From Methylophilaceae bacterium (GTDB lineage: Bacteria; Pseudomonadota; Gammaproteobacteria; Burkholderiales; Methylophilaceae), in the NCBI GenBank assembly GCA_028351715.1, contig JAOMKM010000002.1:1-64000 (forward strand): 64,000 nt of DNA. Reading direction: 5' to 3'. The notes under the pieces are model-generated. The model did no database searches. It worked only from the letters and a program-made list of their open reading frames with translations, and was not told where the DNA came from. Positions 10,560 to 20,445 of this stretch are shown here, in pieces. Every line of letters begins with the position of its first letter. Positions within the stretch are counted from its first letter, which is position 1. The translations under genes and the position numbers were made by a program.

Positions 10560-12533
10560 TTAAAAATCAATTTTAAGTCCTCCTGTGAAGACCCTAGAGA
10601 AATTAAAAGGGTAAATAGTGTTGGCGTAACTTTGTACAGCATTGCTGTGTTCGAAAATATTAGAGACTGAACCATAGATACGAAGTTTTTTGAATTGTGT
10701 AAATTTCTTCTTAACTTCGTAGTTGACGCTGACATCTGTCGAAATATATGCTGGTTGTCTTACTGGGCTTTCATTTAGAAAATCATCAAAAATATATGCA
10801 TCTTCTTTCCATGTATGGCTCAGATTAAAACGCATTTGGTCAGTAACCTTATGGCTTAGATTTACTAATATTGAGTTATTAGGCACACCAGGCATAGATC
10901 TACCATCCTGAAACTCAGCGTGTGAATCCTTGCCAATTTTTGCTTCAATGTATTTATAAATAAAATTAATGTTGGATCTGTCGTTGAATTTATAATTATC
11001 ATGAATTTCAAGCCCATATTTCTCAGAGTTATCAATATTTTCATTCTTCCCTGAAGTTGGATTGTAGACAATCTCATCCTTAAGGTCTGAATAAAAGGCA
11101 ACAATTTTTAATTTATTTTTTTGAGTAATGTGGTTAAAGCCTGCATTTAAAGTATCTACTTCTGATGGCTCAATAAATCCATTAAAGTCACGTCTAATGA
11201 AGGCGTATGGGGAATTTGACTGCCATACTGCAACAAAAGATCTATCAATATCTGGAGCTTGGTAGGCATGATTATAATTTCCAAAGAAACTTAATTGAGA
11301 ATCAACCTCATAATTTATACCGATATCCCAAGCATTTAAAGATTCGTCAGTAGAGTAATTAGCTGCTGAATCAGAATGGGTATATTCCACACGTTCATGT
11401 CTAAGTCCCGCAGAAAGTGCAATATTTTTGGGAAGCCAATCGGGTTGTAACTGTGACTCAACAAAAATTGCAAGGTTATCTTTTGTTGTGGTGCCACGAT
11501 TCGTCTGATCTACTCGCTCCGCATCAAAATAATCAATACCAGTTGTTATGGTGTAATTGTCTTCTTGATACTCTGCTGAAATATTTGTACCCATATAGTC
11601 TTTACTATAGAGGGACCCATAAGCTCTAGTTGCATTATAAAGTTTCTCTTCGTAGTAAAAATCTGCTTTTAAATTTAATTTCTCACTTGCCTTATATTCA
11701 AGCCCAGTACTATATTTATCTGAGTCTGTATCATAATTACTATATGCATTACCAGAATTTTGGGCAGGATTTGCATGAAATTCATCCTTGGTCATGGCTC
11801 CCGTTCTGTAGAGGTTAACCCTTGAGCTGGACAGACCAAAGTTTAAAAGCAGGTCTTTAGATGGAGTAAATTTCAATTTAGCTGTTTGTGATTTATTTTT
11901 ATTCCTATCCCTTTCCCCATTTATATCTACATCGGCAAAGCCTTTATGAATATCATCAGTTACATTGACTGATAGATTAAAATTCTTCCCATTAAACCCA
12001 GCGTTAACAATTTTTTTAACTGCATTACTGCTACCAATAGCGGTTTCTATAGAATAACCACTATAATCTTTAGTATAAATTTGTATTACCCCCCCCATCG
12101 CTCCGTCACCATATCTAACTGATCCTGATCCCTTAACAATCTCAATTCTATCGATACTGCTCAGGTCAATTGATCCTAGGAGCTGAGGACTCATATCTAT
12201 GTTATTTAAACGTTGACCATCAATAGATATAACTACATTTTGATAGCCAGCTTCAGCTCCATAACCTCGCATGTCAATCATTGGTTTTGATTTGTCACCA
12301 TAATTTGGAACAATATTAAGCGAGCTATGTTGAGCAAGGTAGTCAGTAAGATTAGTACTTCCTGATAATCCAATTTCTTTTGCTGAATGAATTTCTACAG
12401 AATATGGCAATAGCCCTTCCTGGGTATCGTATTGGTATTTTTTTATAATAATTTCTTTTGTTTGTATATTTGTTTCTGCATTAATTGATGAAGTAATTAA
12501 TGGAAGTATTAAGACTAGATTTTTATAAGACAT
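10560..12533 (-). CDS. btuB: TonB-dependent outer-membrane receptor, probable vitamin B12 receptor
   Basis: Plug domain (GSGSVRYGDGAMGGVIQIYTK), beta-barrel C-terminus ending in F (GGLKIDF), upstream cobalamin riboswitch. Confidence 0.85.
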   Translation of the reverse strand: MSYKNLVLILPLITSSINAETNIQTKEIIIKKYQYDTQEGLLPYSVEIHSAKEIGLSGSTNLTDYLAQHSSLNIVPNYGDKSKPMIDMRGYGAEAGYQNVVISIDGQRLNNIDMSPQLLGSIDLSSIDRIEIVKGSGSVRYGDGAMGGVIQIYTKDYSGYSIETAIGSSNAVKKIVNAGFNGKNFNLSVNVTDDIHKGFADVDINGERDRNKNKSQTAKLKFTPSKDLLLNFGLSSSRVNLYRTGAMTKDEFHANPAQNSGNAYSNYDTDSDKYSTGLEYKASEKLNLKADFYYEEKLYNATRAYGSLYSKDYMGTNISAEYQEDNYTITTGIDYFDAERVDQTNRGTTTKDNLAIFVESQLQPDWLPKNIALSAGLRHERVEYTHSDSAANYSTDESLNAWDIGINYEVDSQLSFFGNYNHAYQAPDIDRSFVAVWQSNSPYAFIRRDFNGFIEPSEVDTLNAGFNHITQKNKLKIVAFYSDLKDEIVYNPTSGKNENIDNSEKYGLEIHDNYKFNDRSNINFIYKYIEAKIGKDSHAEFQDGRSMPGVPNNSILVNLSHKVTDQMRFNLSHTWKEDAYIFDDFLNESPVRQPAYISTDVSVNYEVKKKFTQFKKLRIYGSVSNIFEHSNAVQSYANTIYPFNFSRVFTGGLKIDF

Positions 12534-12624
12534 TGAATATTCCTAAACATCCATGCGACCCCGCATGGGTAAATAAAATAGAAATACGGTCAGAGAATTA
12601 AAAAAGTATTAGGTATTATCTAAT

Positions 12625-12845
12625 TCTAATATCAGCTCCCCGCTGTACTTCAGAGTGAGTTTTTAGGCCGGTCTCCGGACTTGTAAGGTTTGATTTAAAG
12701 CCTTCCCAATTTCTCAGTGGCTATATTTATAAATCTTTTATTCTTACTTACCGTTGCGGGGGCAGTATAGGAATTGTATTTAACGCACCTATTTCCCAGT
12801 TTCAATGATTTCTTCGAGAGAAGATTTCATCACCTAAAAAACTTG
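12625..12845 (-). promoter_or_regulatory. Cobalamin riboswitch (leader of the btuB-like gene)
   Basis: Minus strand carries CTGCCCCCGCAACGGTAAGTAAG, GCCACTGAGAAATTGGGAAGGC and the B12 box AAGTCCGGAGACCGGCC (12666-12682). Boundaries approximate. Confidence 0.93.
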
Positions 12846-12929
12846 AATTGATAGTACCACAGAATAAAAGAAGTATTAATTTAAACTAGCGTACTAATAA
12901 TTTTTAAAGCGAAGTTTATTAAGTTTAAA

Positions 12930-13328
12930 TTAAAAAGAGAAGAGTATGAAGAACCAGGTGAGATATAAGTTTGTAGTAGCGAAAAATACTGTCACATTAC
13001 CAACTTTTTTTAAGTATCTTACTAAATTAATATTTTCGAAAGATATTGTATCAACTGCTACTTGTAATGCAGGATTTAGAAGTTCTATACTTACCATAAT
13101 TAGAACGCTACTGATTAATAAAAGCTTATGAATAGCTGTTTCGCCAATCAGAAATCCTAACGGGATTAGGATGATTGCTAAGTAAATCTCTTGTCGAATT
13201 TTTTTTTCGCTTTTAAAGTGAACCTGAAAATTATCGATAGAATATTTAAGTGCATCAATTAATATAGTACTAAAGGTTTTATTCTTAAATTGATTTTCCA
13301 TTAATTGGCTATCTCTTGTTAAAATCAA
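12930..13328 (-). CDS. dgkA: Diacylglycerol kinase
   Basis: ALKYSIDNFQVHFKSEKKIRQEIYLAI, SIELLNPALQVAVDTIS. Confidence 0.9.
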   Translation of the reverse strand: MILTRDSQLMENQFKNKTFSTILIDALKYSIDNFQVHFKSEKKIRQEIYLAIILIPLGFLIGETAIHKLLLISSVLIMVSIELLNPALQVAVDTISFENINLVRYLKKVGNVTVFFATTNLYLTWFFILFSF

Positions 13329-13406
13329 CTGCCATTATATCAAAACTATTAATTAATTAATTAGTCAGGATATGGAGTGTTATTAAATCTATTATCAGGA
13401 GGCAGT

Positions 13407-13679
13407 ATGGTTAGAACTGTAAAATGCGTAAAATTAGGAAAAGAAGCTGAAGGGTTGGATTTCCCTCCATATCCGGGGGAACTAGGCAAGAAAATTTTTG
13501 ATAATGTTTCTAAGCAAGCATGGGGTGAGTGGTTAAAACAGCAAACTATGCTTTTAAATGAAAATCGTCTTAGTTTGGTTGATCCCCAGGCAAGAAAATA
13601 TCTAACTGACCAAACAGAAGCTTATTTTTTTGGAGGTGGTGCTGATAGTGCGTCGGGTTATGTCCCGCCTAGTGAATAA
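13407..13679 (+). CDS. yggX: Fe(2+)-trafficking / oxidative damage protection protein
   Basis: [40 protein letters not shown] just upstream of this ATG. Confidence 0.95.
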   Translation: MVRTVKCVKLGKEAEGLDFPPYPGELGKKIFDNVSKQAWGEWLKQQTMLLNENRLSLVDPQARKYLTDQTEAYFFGGGADSASGYVPPSE

Positions 13680-13681
13680 AA

Positions 13682-14425
13682 TTAATTTTTTAGTTCAGCC
13701 TTAATTTCATTTATCGAAGAATGTCTTACGTCTTTGCCTTTGACAGTATAAATAACATTTTGTGAAACATTCTTGGAATGATCTCCAATACGCTCTAAAG
13801 ATTTAGCAACAAACATTAATTCGAGTGATAAAGAGATTGTTCTAGGATCTTCTAGCATATAGGTTAACAACTGTCTCATATAAGCTCGATACTCGCCATC
13901 TACTTCCTTATCGCTTTCAAGCACTGCAACAGTTTCACCGACATCAAGTCTTGCAAAAGAATTTAAGGCAGTTCTTAGCATGTACTGTAATTTTTCATAT
14001 ATTGATTGAATTTCTTTTGTCTGAGGTTTACTCATTCGGTCTTTTTCATATATTCGATGTGTTGCTTTAGCAATTTTTGATGCTTCATCGCCAATTCTTT
14101 CAAGATCTGTAATAATTCTTAACATCATCAACACATTTCTAAGATCGCGCGCAGTTGGTGAGCGTTTAGCAATAATTAATGAACAGTCTTCATCAATTTC
14201 TGATTCAAGGTCATTAACTCGTTCATCTTTTTTAATTACGCTATCAGCTAATTTCGCATCAGCATTAAGAAGGGAAGACACAGAGTCAGTTAATTGTTCC
14301 TCAACGATACCCCCCATTTCAAGCACTTTAGCTCTTATGGCTTCTAAGTCAGTATCATACTGAGTGTAAATATGTTCTGCTGCCATTTTATCTGTTTCTC
14401 CAAAAAGTATTAACTTGTATTGCAA
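13682..14425 (-). CDS. phoU: Phosphate transport regulator PhoU (start probably internal, MAAEHIYTQYD)
   Basis: RDLRNVLMMLRIITDLERIGDEASKIAK, LERIGDHSKNVSQNVIY. Confidence 0.95.
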   Translation of the reverse strand: MQYKLILFGETDKMAAEHIYTQYDTDLEAIRAKVLEMGGIVEEQLTDSVSSLLNADAKLADSVIKKDERVNDLESEIDEDCSLIIAKRSPTARDLRNVLMMLRIITDLERIGDEASKIAKATHRIYEKDRMSKPQTKEIQSIYEKLQYMLRTALNSFARLDVGETVAVLESDKEVDGEYRAYMRQLLTYMLEDPRTISLSLELMFVAKSLERIGDHSKNVSQNVIYTVKGKDVRHSSINEIKAELKN

Positions 14426-14458
14426 TAATAATATTATAAATTAATTGTCATTACCAAT

Positions 14459-15130
14459 TCATCCTCTATTTTTTGAGGTAATAGTTTTTACGCCTTGATG
14501 CGTAGCTAGTAGAAGGGTATTGGCAGGTCTCGATGCAAATAGCCCATTAGTCACAACCCCTACAATTTGATTAATTTCATTTTCTATCTCAATAGGATCA
14601 GAAATTTTTAATCCATGCACATCTAGAATAATATTTCCATTATCTGTAGTGAAGTCCCTTAACTTAGGCTGACCGCCTAATTTTATTAATTGCCTAGCAA
14701 CATAACCTCGTGCCATGGGAAGAACTTCTACGGGTAGAGGAAATTTTCCTAGTACTGGAACAAATTTTGTTTCATCACAAATGCATATAAAATTTTTGGC
14801 ATTAGCAGCTACAATTTTTTCTCTAGTTAATGCCCCACCCCCACCCTTTAACATGTGCATGTGTTCAGTAATTTCATCTGCACCATCTACATAGATATCC
14901 ATTCCATTAATTGTATTTAAATCAAAAACTTGAATACCATGTGACTGTAGTCGTTCAGCTGTTGCTTCACTGCTTGCGACTGCACCTTCAATTTTGTGTT
15001 TAATCTTTGCTAAAGCATCGATAAAGTAGTTTGCAGTTGATCCAGTCCCTACACCAATAATTCCTGATTTGACATACTCAATCGCTGCATCTGCAACTTG
15101 CTTTTTCAATTGATCTTGTGTTAAGTCCAT
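14459..15130 (-). CDS. rpiA: Ribose-5-phosphate isomerase A
   Basis: [40 protein letters not shown]; start chosen at MDLTQDQ. Confidence 0.95.
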   Translation of the reverse strand: MDLTQDQLKKQVADAAIEYVKSGIIGVGTGSTANYFIDALAKIKHKIEGAVASSEATAERLQSHGIQVFDLNTINGMDIYVDGADEITEHMHMLKGGGGALTREKIVAANAKNFICICDETKFVPVLGKFPLPVEVLPMARGYVARQLIKLGGQPKLRDFTTDNGNIILDVHGLKISDPIEIENEINQIVGVVTNGLFASRPANTLLLATHQGVKTITSKNRG

Positions 15131-15211
15131 TTTTTTAAATCCTTTGTTTTGAACAAAAATTATGGTTATATGATACACGTTGAAATGTTTATTGAGTATT
15201 TCTATAAATTT

Positions 15212-16747
15212 ATGAAAAATGAGTATAAAGACAGAATAGATAAAGCAAATGTTTATGATGCAGCTCTGAGGACACCTCTAGAGAAGCAATTAAATTTATC
15301 AAAAAGATTTAATAATAATATTCTATTAAAGCGCGAAGATCTTCAGCCGGTTTTTTCTTTTAAGATACGTGGCGCCTATAATAAAATGAAAAACTTAAGT
15401 GATGAGAATCTTTTAAATGGGGTTATTGCCTGTTCAGCAGGGAATCATGCTCAGGGCGTTGCGTTAGCAGCAAAAATTTTAGAATGTAAGGCAACAATTG
15501 TCATGCCTAAAACAACTCCTATTATAAAAATTAACGCTGTTGAATCCCATGGAGCTGAAGTAGTTTTGCACGGAGAGACACTTCATGAGTGCTTTGATCA
15601 TGCTTTGGGTATTCAAAAAAAACAAGGCTCAATATTTGTCCACCCATTTGATGACCCCGAAGTAATAGCAGGTCAAGGTACGATAGCAAAAGAAATTTTA
15701 GAAGATTACTCTCGTCCAATTGATGCTATTTTTTGCTGCGTTGGAGGTGGTGGTTTAATTTCAGGAATAGCTGCTTATATAAAAGCTGTAAAACCTGAAA
15801 TAAAGATAATCGGTGTCGAAGCTGAGGGTGCGGATGCAATGACACAATCACTTGCAGCAAACAAGAGAGTTACTTTAGATAAGATTAGTTTATTTGCAGA
15901 AGGAGCTGCATTAAAGCAAGTAGGCGAACTTCCTTTTAAAATTTGTCAGCAGTATGTTGATGAAATGATTGTTGTTAGTAAAGATGAAATTTGTGCAGCA
16001 ATAAAAGATGTTTTTGAAGATACGAGAACCATTTTAGAGCCTGCTGGAGCATTAGCAGTGGCAGGTATAAAGTCTTATATTAAAAAAAATAATGTTGAAA
16101 CAAAAACTTTTGTCGCAACTGCTTCTGGGGCAAATATGAATTTTGATCGACTTGGATTTGTTTCGGAAAGAGCAGAAATTGGCGAAGAAAGAGAGGCAAT
16201 TTTTGCTGTTACTATTCCTGAAAAACCCGGAGCTTTTAAAAGCTTTTGCGGTCTAATTGGTGAAAAAAATATTACTGAATTTAATTATAGATATTCAAGT
16301 GATAATAGCGCAAATATTTTTGTTGGTATTAGCGTAAAAAACTTTGATGAGGCTAAATTAATATTTGAAGTTTTAAAAAGAGCTTCTCTTGAACCAATAG
16401 ATTTAACTTATAACGAAGTTGCTAAGCTTCATTTAAGACATTTGGTCGGTGGTCATGCCCCAGAAGCTAAAAATGAAGTTATGTATAGATTTGAATTTCC
16501 TGAAAAACCTGGAGCACTATTAAATTTTTTAGGCAAAATGGGCCATTGGAATATTAGTTTATTTCATTATCGTAACCATGGTTCCGATATTGGAAGAGTA
16601 CTGGTTGGTATGCAGGTTGATGAAGAAAGCAAAGAAGAATTCAAAGAATTTTTAAGGAATCTTGGTTACACCTATATCAATGAGACTAATAATGAAGCTT
16701 ATAAGTTATTTCTTGGAAAAAATAACGATAATATGATTAAAAATTAG
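15212..16747 (+). CDS. ilvA: Threonine ammonia-lyase, biosynthetic
   Basis: [23 protein letters not shown]-lysine motif, [11 protein letters not shown], two C-terminal ACT-like domains; start chosen at MKNEYKD. Confidence 0.95.
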   Translation: MKNEYKDRIDKANVYDAALRTPLEKQLNLSKRFNNNILLKREDLQPVFSFKIRGAYNKMKNLSDENLLNGVIACSAGNHAQGVALAAKILECKATIVMPKTTPIIKINAVESHGAEVVLHGETLHECFDHALGIQKKQGSIFVHPFDDPEVIAGQGTIAKEILEDYSRPIDAIFCCVGGGGLISGIAAYIKAVKPEIKIIGVEAEGADAMTQSLAANKRVTLDKISLFAEGAALKQVGELPFKICQQYVDEMIVVSKDEICAAIKDVFEDTRTILEPAGALAVAGIKSYIKKNNVETKTFVATASGANMNFDRLGFVSERAEIGEEREAIFAVTIPEKPGAFKSFCGLIGEKNITEFNYRYSSDNSANIFVGISVKNFDEAKLIFEVLKRASLEPIDLTYNEVAKLHLRHLVGGHAPEAKNEVMYRFEFPEKPGALLNFLGKMGHWNISLFHYRNHGSDIGRVLVGMQVDEESKEEFKEFLRNLGYTYINETNNEAYKLFLGKNNDNMIKN

Positions 16748-16816
16748 AATATAAGTGAACAATTCCTATCCAAGCCATATTATAATATTTTTAAAATTAA
16801 TGGGGAAAAATACTAA

Positions 16817-17905
16817 ATGAATCTAATAAAAATAGCTTTGCTGTCAATTTTCTTGATTGGATGTGGGGAGACTGATAGAGGAAAAGCATACATCACCTCT
16901 CAAGAGGGAGGTATTTCTGTAATTGACTTAAATACAATGGAAGTTATAAATAAATTAAATGCTGGGGGTTACCCAAGAGGTATAGGTATAACCAAAGATG
17001 GCTCGTATATAATTACTGCCAATAAGTCGGAAGCTTCCATCACAGTTACGAATGAGAAAACCAATGAAATTGAAAAAAACATTGAAGTAGGAATTAATCC
17101 AGAGTTTGTTCGAGTATTAAATGATCAAGTTTTTGTATCAACCGAGCCGTCCTCAACAGGTAAGCCACCTGCTAAAGGAGAAATGCATAAGGAAGAGGAA
17201 GAGGATGATGATGATCGAACTCCTGCAAAAATTGCCGTAGTTGATCTTGTAGAAGGTAAAAAAATAAGAGAAATTACTGCTGGTCCTGAGACAGAAGGTA
17301 TAGAGTTTAGTAAAGATGGCATGCAAATTATTGTTACTAATGAAGCTGATAATACGATCACTGTTCATGATTTTACATCAGGGGACTTACTTAAAACTAT
17401 CCAAGTAGAACCTTACGGCTTGAGACCTAGAGGTATTAAAGTTTCTCCAGATGGTAATTTTTATGTGGCTACATTAGAGCACAGTGATAATTTTATTATT
17501 CTTGATAAAGAATTTAATCATGTTAAAACTGTAAAAACGCAACATGACGTTTCAGAAGACAATAAACATAAGGGTAAATCACCTTATGGAGTAAGTTTTA
17601 GCCCTTCAGGAGACAGACTTTTTGTTGCAGCAAGTGGCGGATATAAAAAAAGAAGTTCTTTAGAAGTTTATGATGGTAAAACCTATGAAAAAATAAATAG
17701 AGTTGAAACTGAGGGCAGAAGATGTTGGCACTTCACATTCACTCCTGATAATAAAGATATTCTTTTAGCTTGTGGGAGGTCTGATGAGGTTTTAGTCATT
17801 GATGCCAAAGATTTAAATATTAAAAAAAGAATTCCTGTTACTGGGATTCCATGGGGAATCGTAACTTACCCCAAGGCTCTAGGTAGCCTGGATCAGGCAA
17901 GCTAG
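16817..17905 (+). CDS. YVTN-type beta-propeller lipoprotein (resembles PQQ-associated beta-propeller proteins)
   Basis: Lipobox LIGC; repeated YVTN-like blades (IGITKDGSYIITANK, IVTNEADNTITVHD); acidic insert KEEEEDDDD. Confidence 0.8.
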   Translation: MNLIKIALLSIFLIGCGETDRGKAYITSQEGGISVIDLNTMEVINKLNAGGYPRGIGITKDGSYIITANKSEASITVTNEKTNEIEKNIEVGINPEFVRVLNDQVFVSTEPSSTGKPPAKGEMHKEEEEDDDDRTPAKIAVVDLVEGKKIREITAGPETEGIEFSKDGMQIIVTNEADNTITVHDFTSGDLLKTIQVEPYGLRPRGIKVSPDGNFYVATLEHSDNFIILDKEFNHVKTVKTQHDVSEDNKHKGKSPYGVSFSPSGDRLFVAASGGYKKRSSLEVYDGKTYEKINRVETEGRRCWHFTFTPDNKDILLACGRSDEVLVIDAKDLNIKKRIPVTGIPWGIVTYPKALGSLDQAS

Positions 17906-18369
17906 TTTTTTATATTATTGATAAATAACCATTCGTTCTTAGTTATCGGGGTAATCGATAATCGATTACCCTTTCTTAAGATCATCATGTCCTTTAATTC
18001 AGAAAAATCTCTTAATTTCTTTAATTCAATCAAAGGTAGTTTTTTTACTAATGTCACATCTACATTAAGCCATCTTGGATTCTCAGGCGAAGATTTCGGG
18101 TCATAATATTTATTGTTCTTTAGAAATTGAAGTGGATCAGGATAGGCAAGTCGTGTAATTTCCATAATCCCTACAATTCCTGGAGATTCACAGTTTGACT
18201 GATAGAAAAAAGCTTGGTCACCTAAAGACATATCATCTCTCATAAAATTTCGAGCTTGATAATTTCTTATACCTTTTGTGGGAATCCAGTCGACTGTTTT
18301 ATTCGGAGAATTTTCAAGGTCTTCAATTGTAAATACTGATGGTTCTGATTTCATTAGCCAGTAATGCAT
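17902..18369 (-). CDS. EVE domain-containing protein
   Basis: MHYWLMKSEPSVFTIEDLE, WDGIRNYQAR-type motif (GIRNYQARNFMRDDM). Confidence 0.9.
   Translation of the reverse strand: MHYWLMKSEPSVFTIEDLENSPNKTVDWIPTKGIRNYQARNFMRDDMSLGDQAFFYQSNCESPGIVGIMEITRLAYPDPLQFLKNNKYYDPKSSPENPRWLNVDVTLVKKLPLIELKKLRDFSELKDMMILRKGNRLSITPITKNEWLFINNIKN
17949..17977 (+). terminator. Putative intrinsic terminator of the beta-propeller gene, inside the convergent EVE CDS
   Basis: GGGTAATCG-ATAAT-CGATTACCC hairpin (17949-17971) followed by TTTCTT, 44 nt after the + strand stop. Confidence 0.6.
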
Positions 18370-18435
18370 AAAAAATTTCCTATATTTAATGAATTATTGT
18401 TATGTTAGATTAAGTTTAATAGAGGAAGAAGAAAA

Positions 18436-18801
18436 ATGGAAAAGAAAAATATTTTAGGTGGTAATTTAGAGCTTTGTAGTTTAGAACCAATCACTGGTTA
18501 TTATAGAAATGGTCTATGTGATCAATGTCAAACAGATGCGGGACAACATACTGTTTGTGCAGAAGTTAATGAAGCATTTTTAACCTATTCAAAAGAAAAA
18601 GGAAATGATTTGATTACACCTAGACCTGAATTTAATTTTCCGGGGCTAGAGCCGGGCGATCGTTGGTGTTTATGTGCAAGTAGATGGTTAGAGGCATCGG
18701 AGGATGGCTGTGCTCCTCCTGTAATTCTTGAAGCCACGCATGAAGGTGCTCTTGAAGTTATTTCAATGGGAGATTTGGAGTATCATCAGCTAAGAAAATA
18801 A
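18436..18801 (+). CDS. DUF2237 family protein
   Basis: NILGGNLELCSLEPITGYYRNGLC, GDRWCLCASRWLEA, APPVILEATHEGALEV. Confidence 0.92.
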   Translation: MEKKNILGGNLELCSLEPITGYYRNGLCDQCQTDAGQHTVCAEVNEAFLTYSKEKGNDLITPRPEFNFPGLEPGDRWCLCASRWLEASEDGCAPPVILEATHEGALEVISMGDLEYHQLRK

Positions 18802-18811
18802 TTCTTTTTAA

Positions 18812-18990
18812 GGTTGCCTAGACCAGCATCCTGAACCAAAGGTTCAAGTGGTAATAAACTAAGAAGCTTAAGGTTCGCTCGCCAAGAGCCCTTATAAGGT
18901 TACCCAATCGTGAGCGCTCGCACCGCATTCTGAATATTTAGAACCGACGCTATAGACTAGTTCAAGGAATTAATAGTCTAAGCAACTTCA
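18812..18990 (-). ncRNA. ssrS: 6S RNA
   Basis: Minus strand downstream of zapA; closing stem GTTGCTTAGAC/GTCTAGGCAAC; CACTTGAACCTTTGGTTCAGGATGCTGG matches the conserved 6S 3' portion; position next to zapA is canonical. Confidence 0.9.
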
Positions 18991-19016
18991 AAAAAAACTA
19001 TAGTACTAACTTAATC

Positions 19017-19301
19017 CTAATTAAGTGCGTCGTCAAGAATTTGATTAAGCTTTGTTAGTTTCTCTTTATATCCGATAGTATGGATATCAGAGTTGTTTCC
19101 TTGATTTAGGTATTCATGAGTAATATTAAGAGCAGCCATAATGATGGTTTTATCAACTCCTATTACATTGCCTGTTTTTTGTATTTCTTCTATTTTATGA
19201 TTTAAGTAATTAATAGACTTAAGTAAACTTTCTTCTTCATTTTCAGGGCAACCAACACTAAAATCTCGCCCTAGAATTTTAGCTTCAATTTGTTTTGTCA
19301 T
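19017..19301 (-). CDS. zapA: Cell division protein ZapA
   Basis: EAKILGRDFSVGCPENEEESLLKSINYLNHKIEEIQ; next to 6S RNA. Confidence 0.9.
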   Translation of the reverse strand: MTKQIEAKILGRDFSVGCPENEEESLLKSINYLNHKIEEIQKTGNVIGVDKTIIMAALNITHEYLNQGNNSDIHTIGYKEKLTKLNQILDDALN

Positions 19302-19507
19302 ATTGTTGTGTCAGGAATCTGAGCTAACAGATTCTCTATTTTTATTGTTGCTTCATGAATCTTAGACTTTAATAAAACTACTTCTTCTTGTGCAAGATGA
19401 AGAGTTGGCCCCATCTCTAGATTCTCTTTCTTTAAATTCTCAATTTTGTTAACCAATAGGTTAAGTTTAGTTTCAAGTAAATTAATTTCTTCATCCATAT
19501 CATTCAC
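19298..19507 (-). CDS. Small coiled-coil protein, ZapB/TIGR02449-like
   Basis: 69 aa coiled coil overlapping zapA start; position. Confidence 0.7.
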   Translation of the reverse strand: MNDMDEEINLLETKLNLLVNKIENLKKENLEMGPTLHLAQEEVVLLKSKIHEATIKIENLLAQIPDTTI

Positions 19508-19554
19508 TATAATTTAAATTGCTTCTGCCATCAACACTCATTCCTATCCATTTA

Positions 19555-20445
19555 TTATTTTTTTTTAGCACGCGGATGAGATTGATCGTAAATTTTGGAT
19601 AAATGTTGAAAATCAAGATGAGTGTATATTTGAGTTGTACTAATATTTTCATGCCCAAGTAATTCCTGAACAGCTCGTAAGTCTTGGCTAGATTGAAGAA
19701 TATGTGTTGCAAAGCTATGTCTTAATAAATGTGGATGTATATTTTCTGGAATCCCTTGTTTGATCGCCCATATTTTTAGTCGGTATTGAATAGCGCGCGC
19801 AGTAAGACATTTTCCAAATTTACTTGTAAATAAAATTGAATCTTTCTCACTAATATTTTTTAAAGTATTGCGCAAGGTTATCCATTTTTGAATGGCAGCA
19901 ATAGCATCTTTTCCAGCAGGTACTATTCTACTTTTTCCACCCTTACCAAGAACAGCAACGGTCCCATCCTCAAAATTTATATCCTGAATCTTAAGCTTAA
20001 TAAGCTCTGAGAGTCTAAGGCCTGAGGAATAAAATAGTTCCATAATCGCATGGTCACGAATCCCTAGGAATGAAGAGTCTTTAATAGAGACTAACTTCAT
20101 AGTTTGATCAATAGATAGAGTTTGAGGCAACTTTTTTTTGTCTTTAGGCGCACTAATACCTAGTGTCGGATTATGAGTAAAATTAAATTGTTGGCTTAAA
20201 AAATTAAATAAACCTCTCCAGGCAGAGATCATTCTTGATAATGATTTACCATTAAGACCTCTTGAATGGAATGCTGAAACACTTTTTCTAATGTCATCAA
20301 TCGACAACTCACTTAATATTTTTTTGGGTGAAATTTCAAGCAACAACTCTATATCACGGTGATAATTTTTCACAGTTGAGGGGCTTAGTCGCTTCTCAAA
20401 TTTTATGTACTCTAAATAGTATTTTATGTATTCTTTATTAGTCAT
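19555..20445 (-). CDS. xerC: Tyrosine recombinase XerC
   Basis: RxxR-HxxR-Y motifs: SSGLRLSELIKL, HPHLLRHSFATHIL, LGHENISTTQIYTH; next to dapF. Confidence 0.92.
   Translation of the reverse strand: MTNKEYIKYYLEYIKFEKRLSPSTVKNYHRDIELLLEISPKKILSELSIDDIRKSVSAFHSRGLNGKSLSRMISAWRGLFNFLSQQFNFTHNPTLGISAPKDKKKLPQTLSIDQTMKLVSIKDSSFLGIRDHAIMELFYSSGLRLSELIKLKIQDINFEDGTVAVLGKGGKSRIVPAGKDAIAAIQKWITLRNTLKNISEKDSILFTSKFGKCLTARAIQYRLKIWAIKQGIPENIHPHLLRHSFATHILQSSQDLRAVQELLGHENISTTQIYTHLDFQHLSKIYDQSHPRAKKK

Noticed and set aside
10526-11818. Several short ORFs (10526-10735, 10723-10911, 10865-11104, 11417-11629, 11630-11818) overlapping the TonB receptor
   Set aside because: Alternative-frame artefacts of a clear receptor gene.
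17125-17368. Antisense ORFs with Ser- and Phe-rich runs
   Set aside because: Produced by the acidic repeat (GAGGAAGAGGATGATGATG) of the beta-propeller gene read in reverse.
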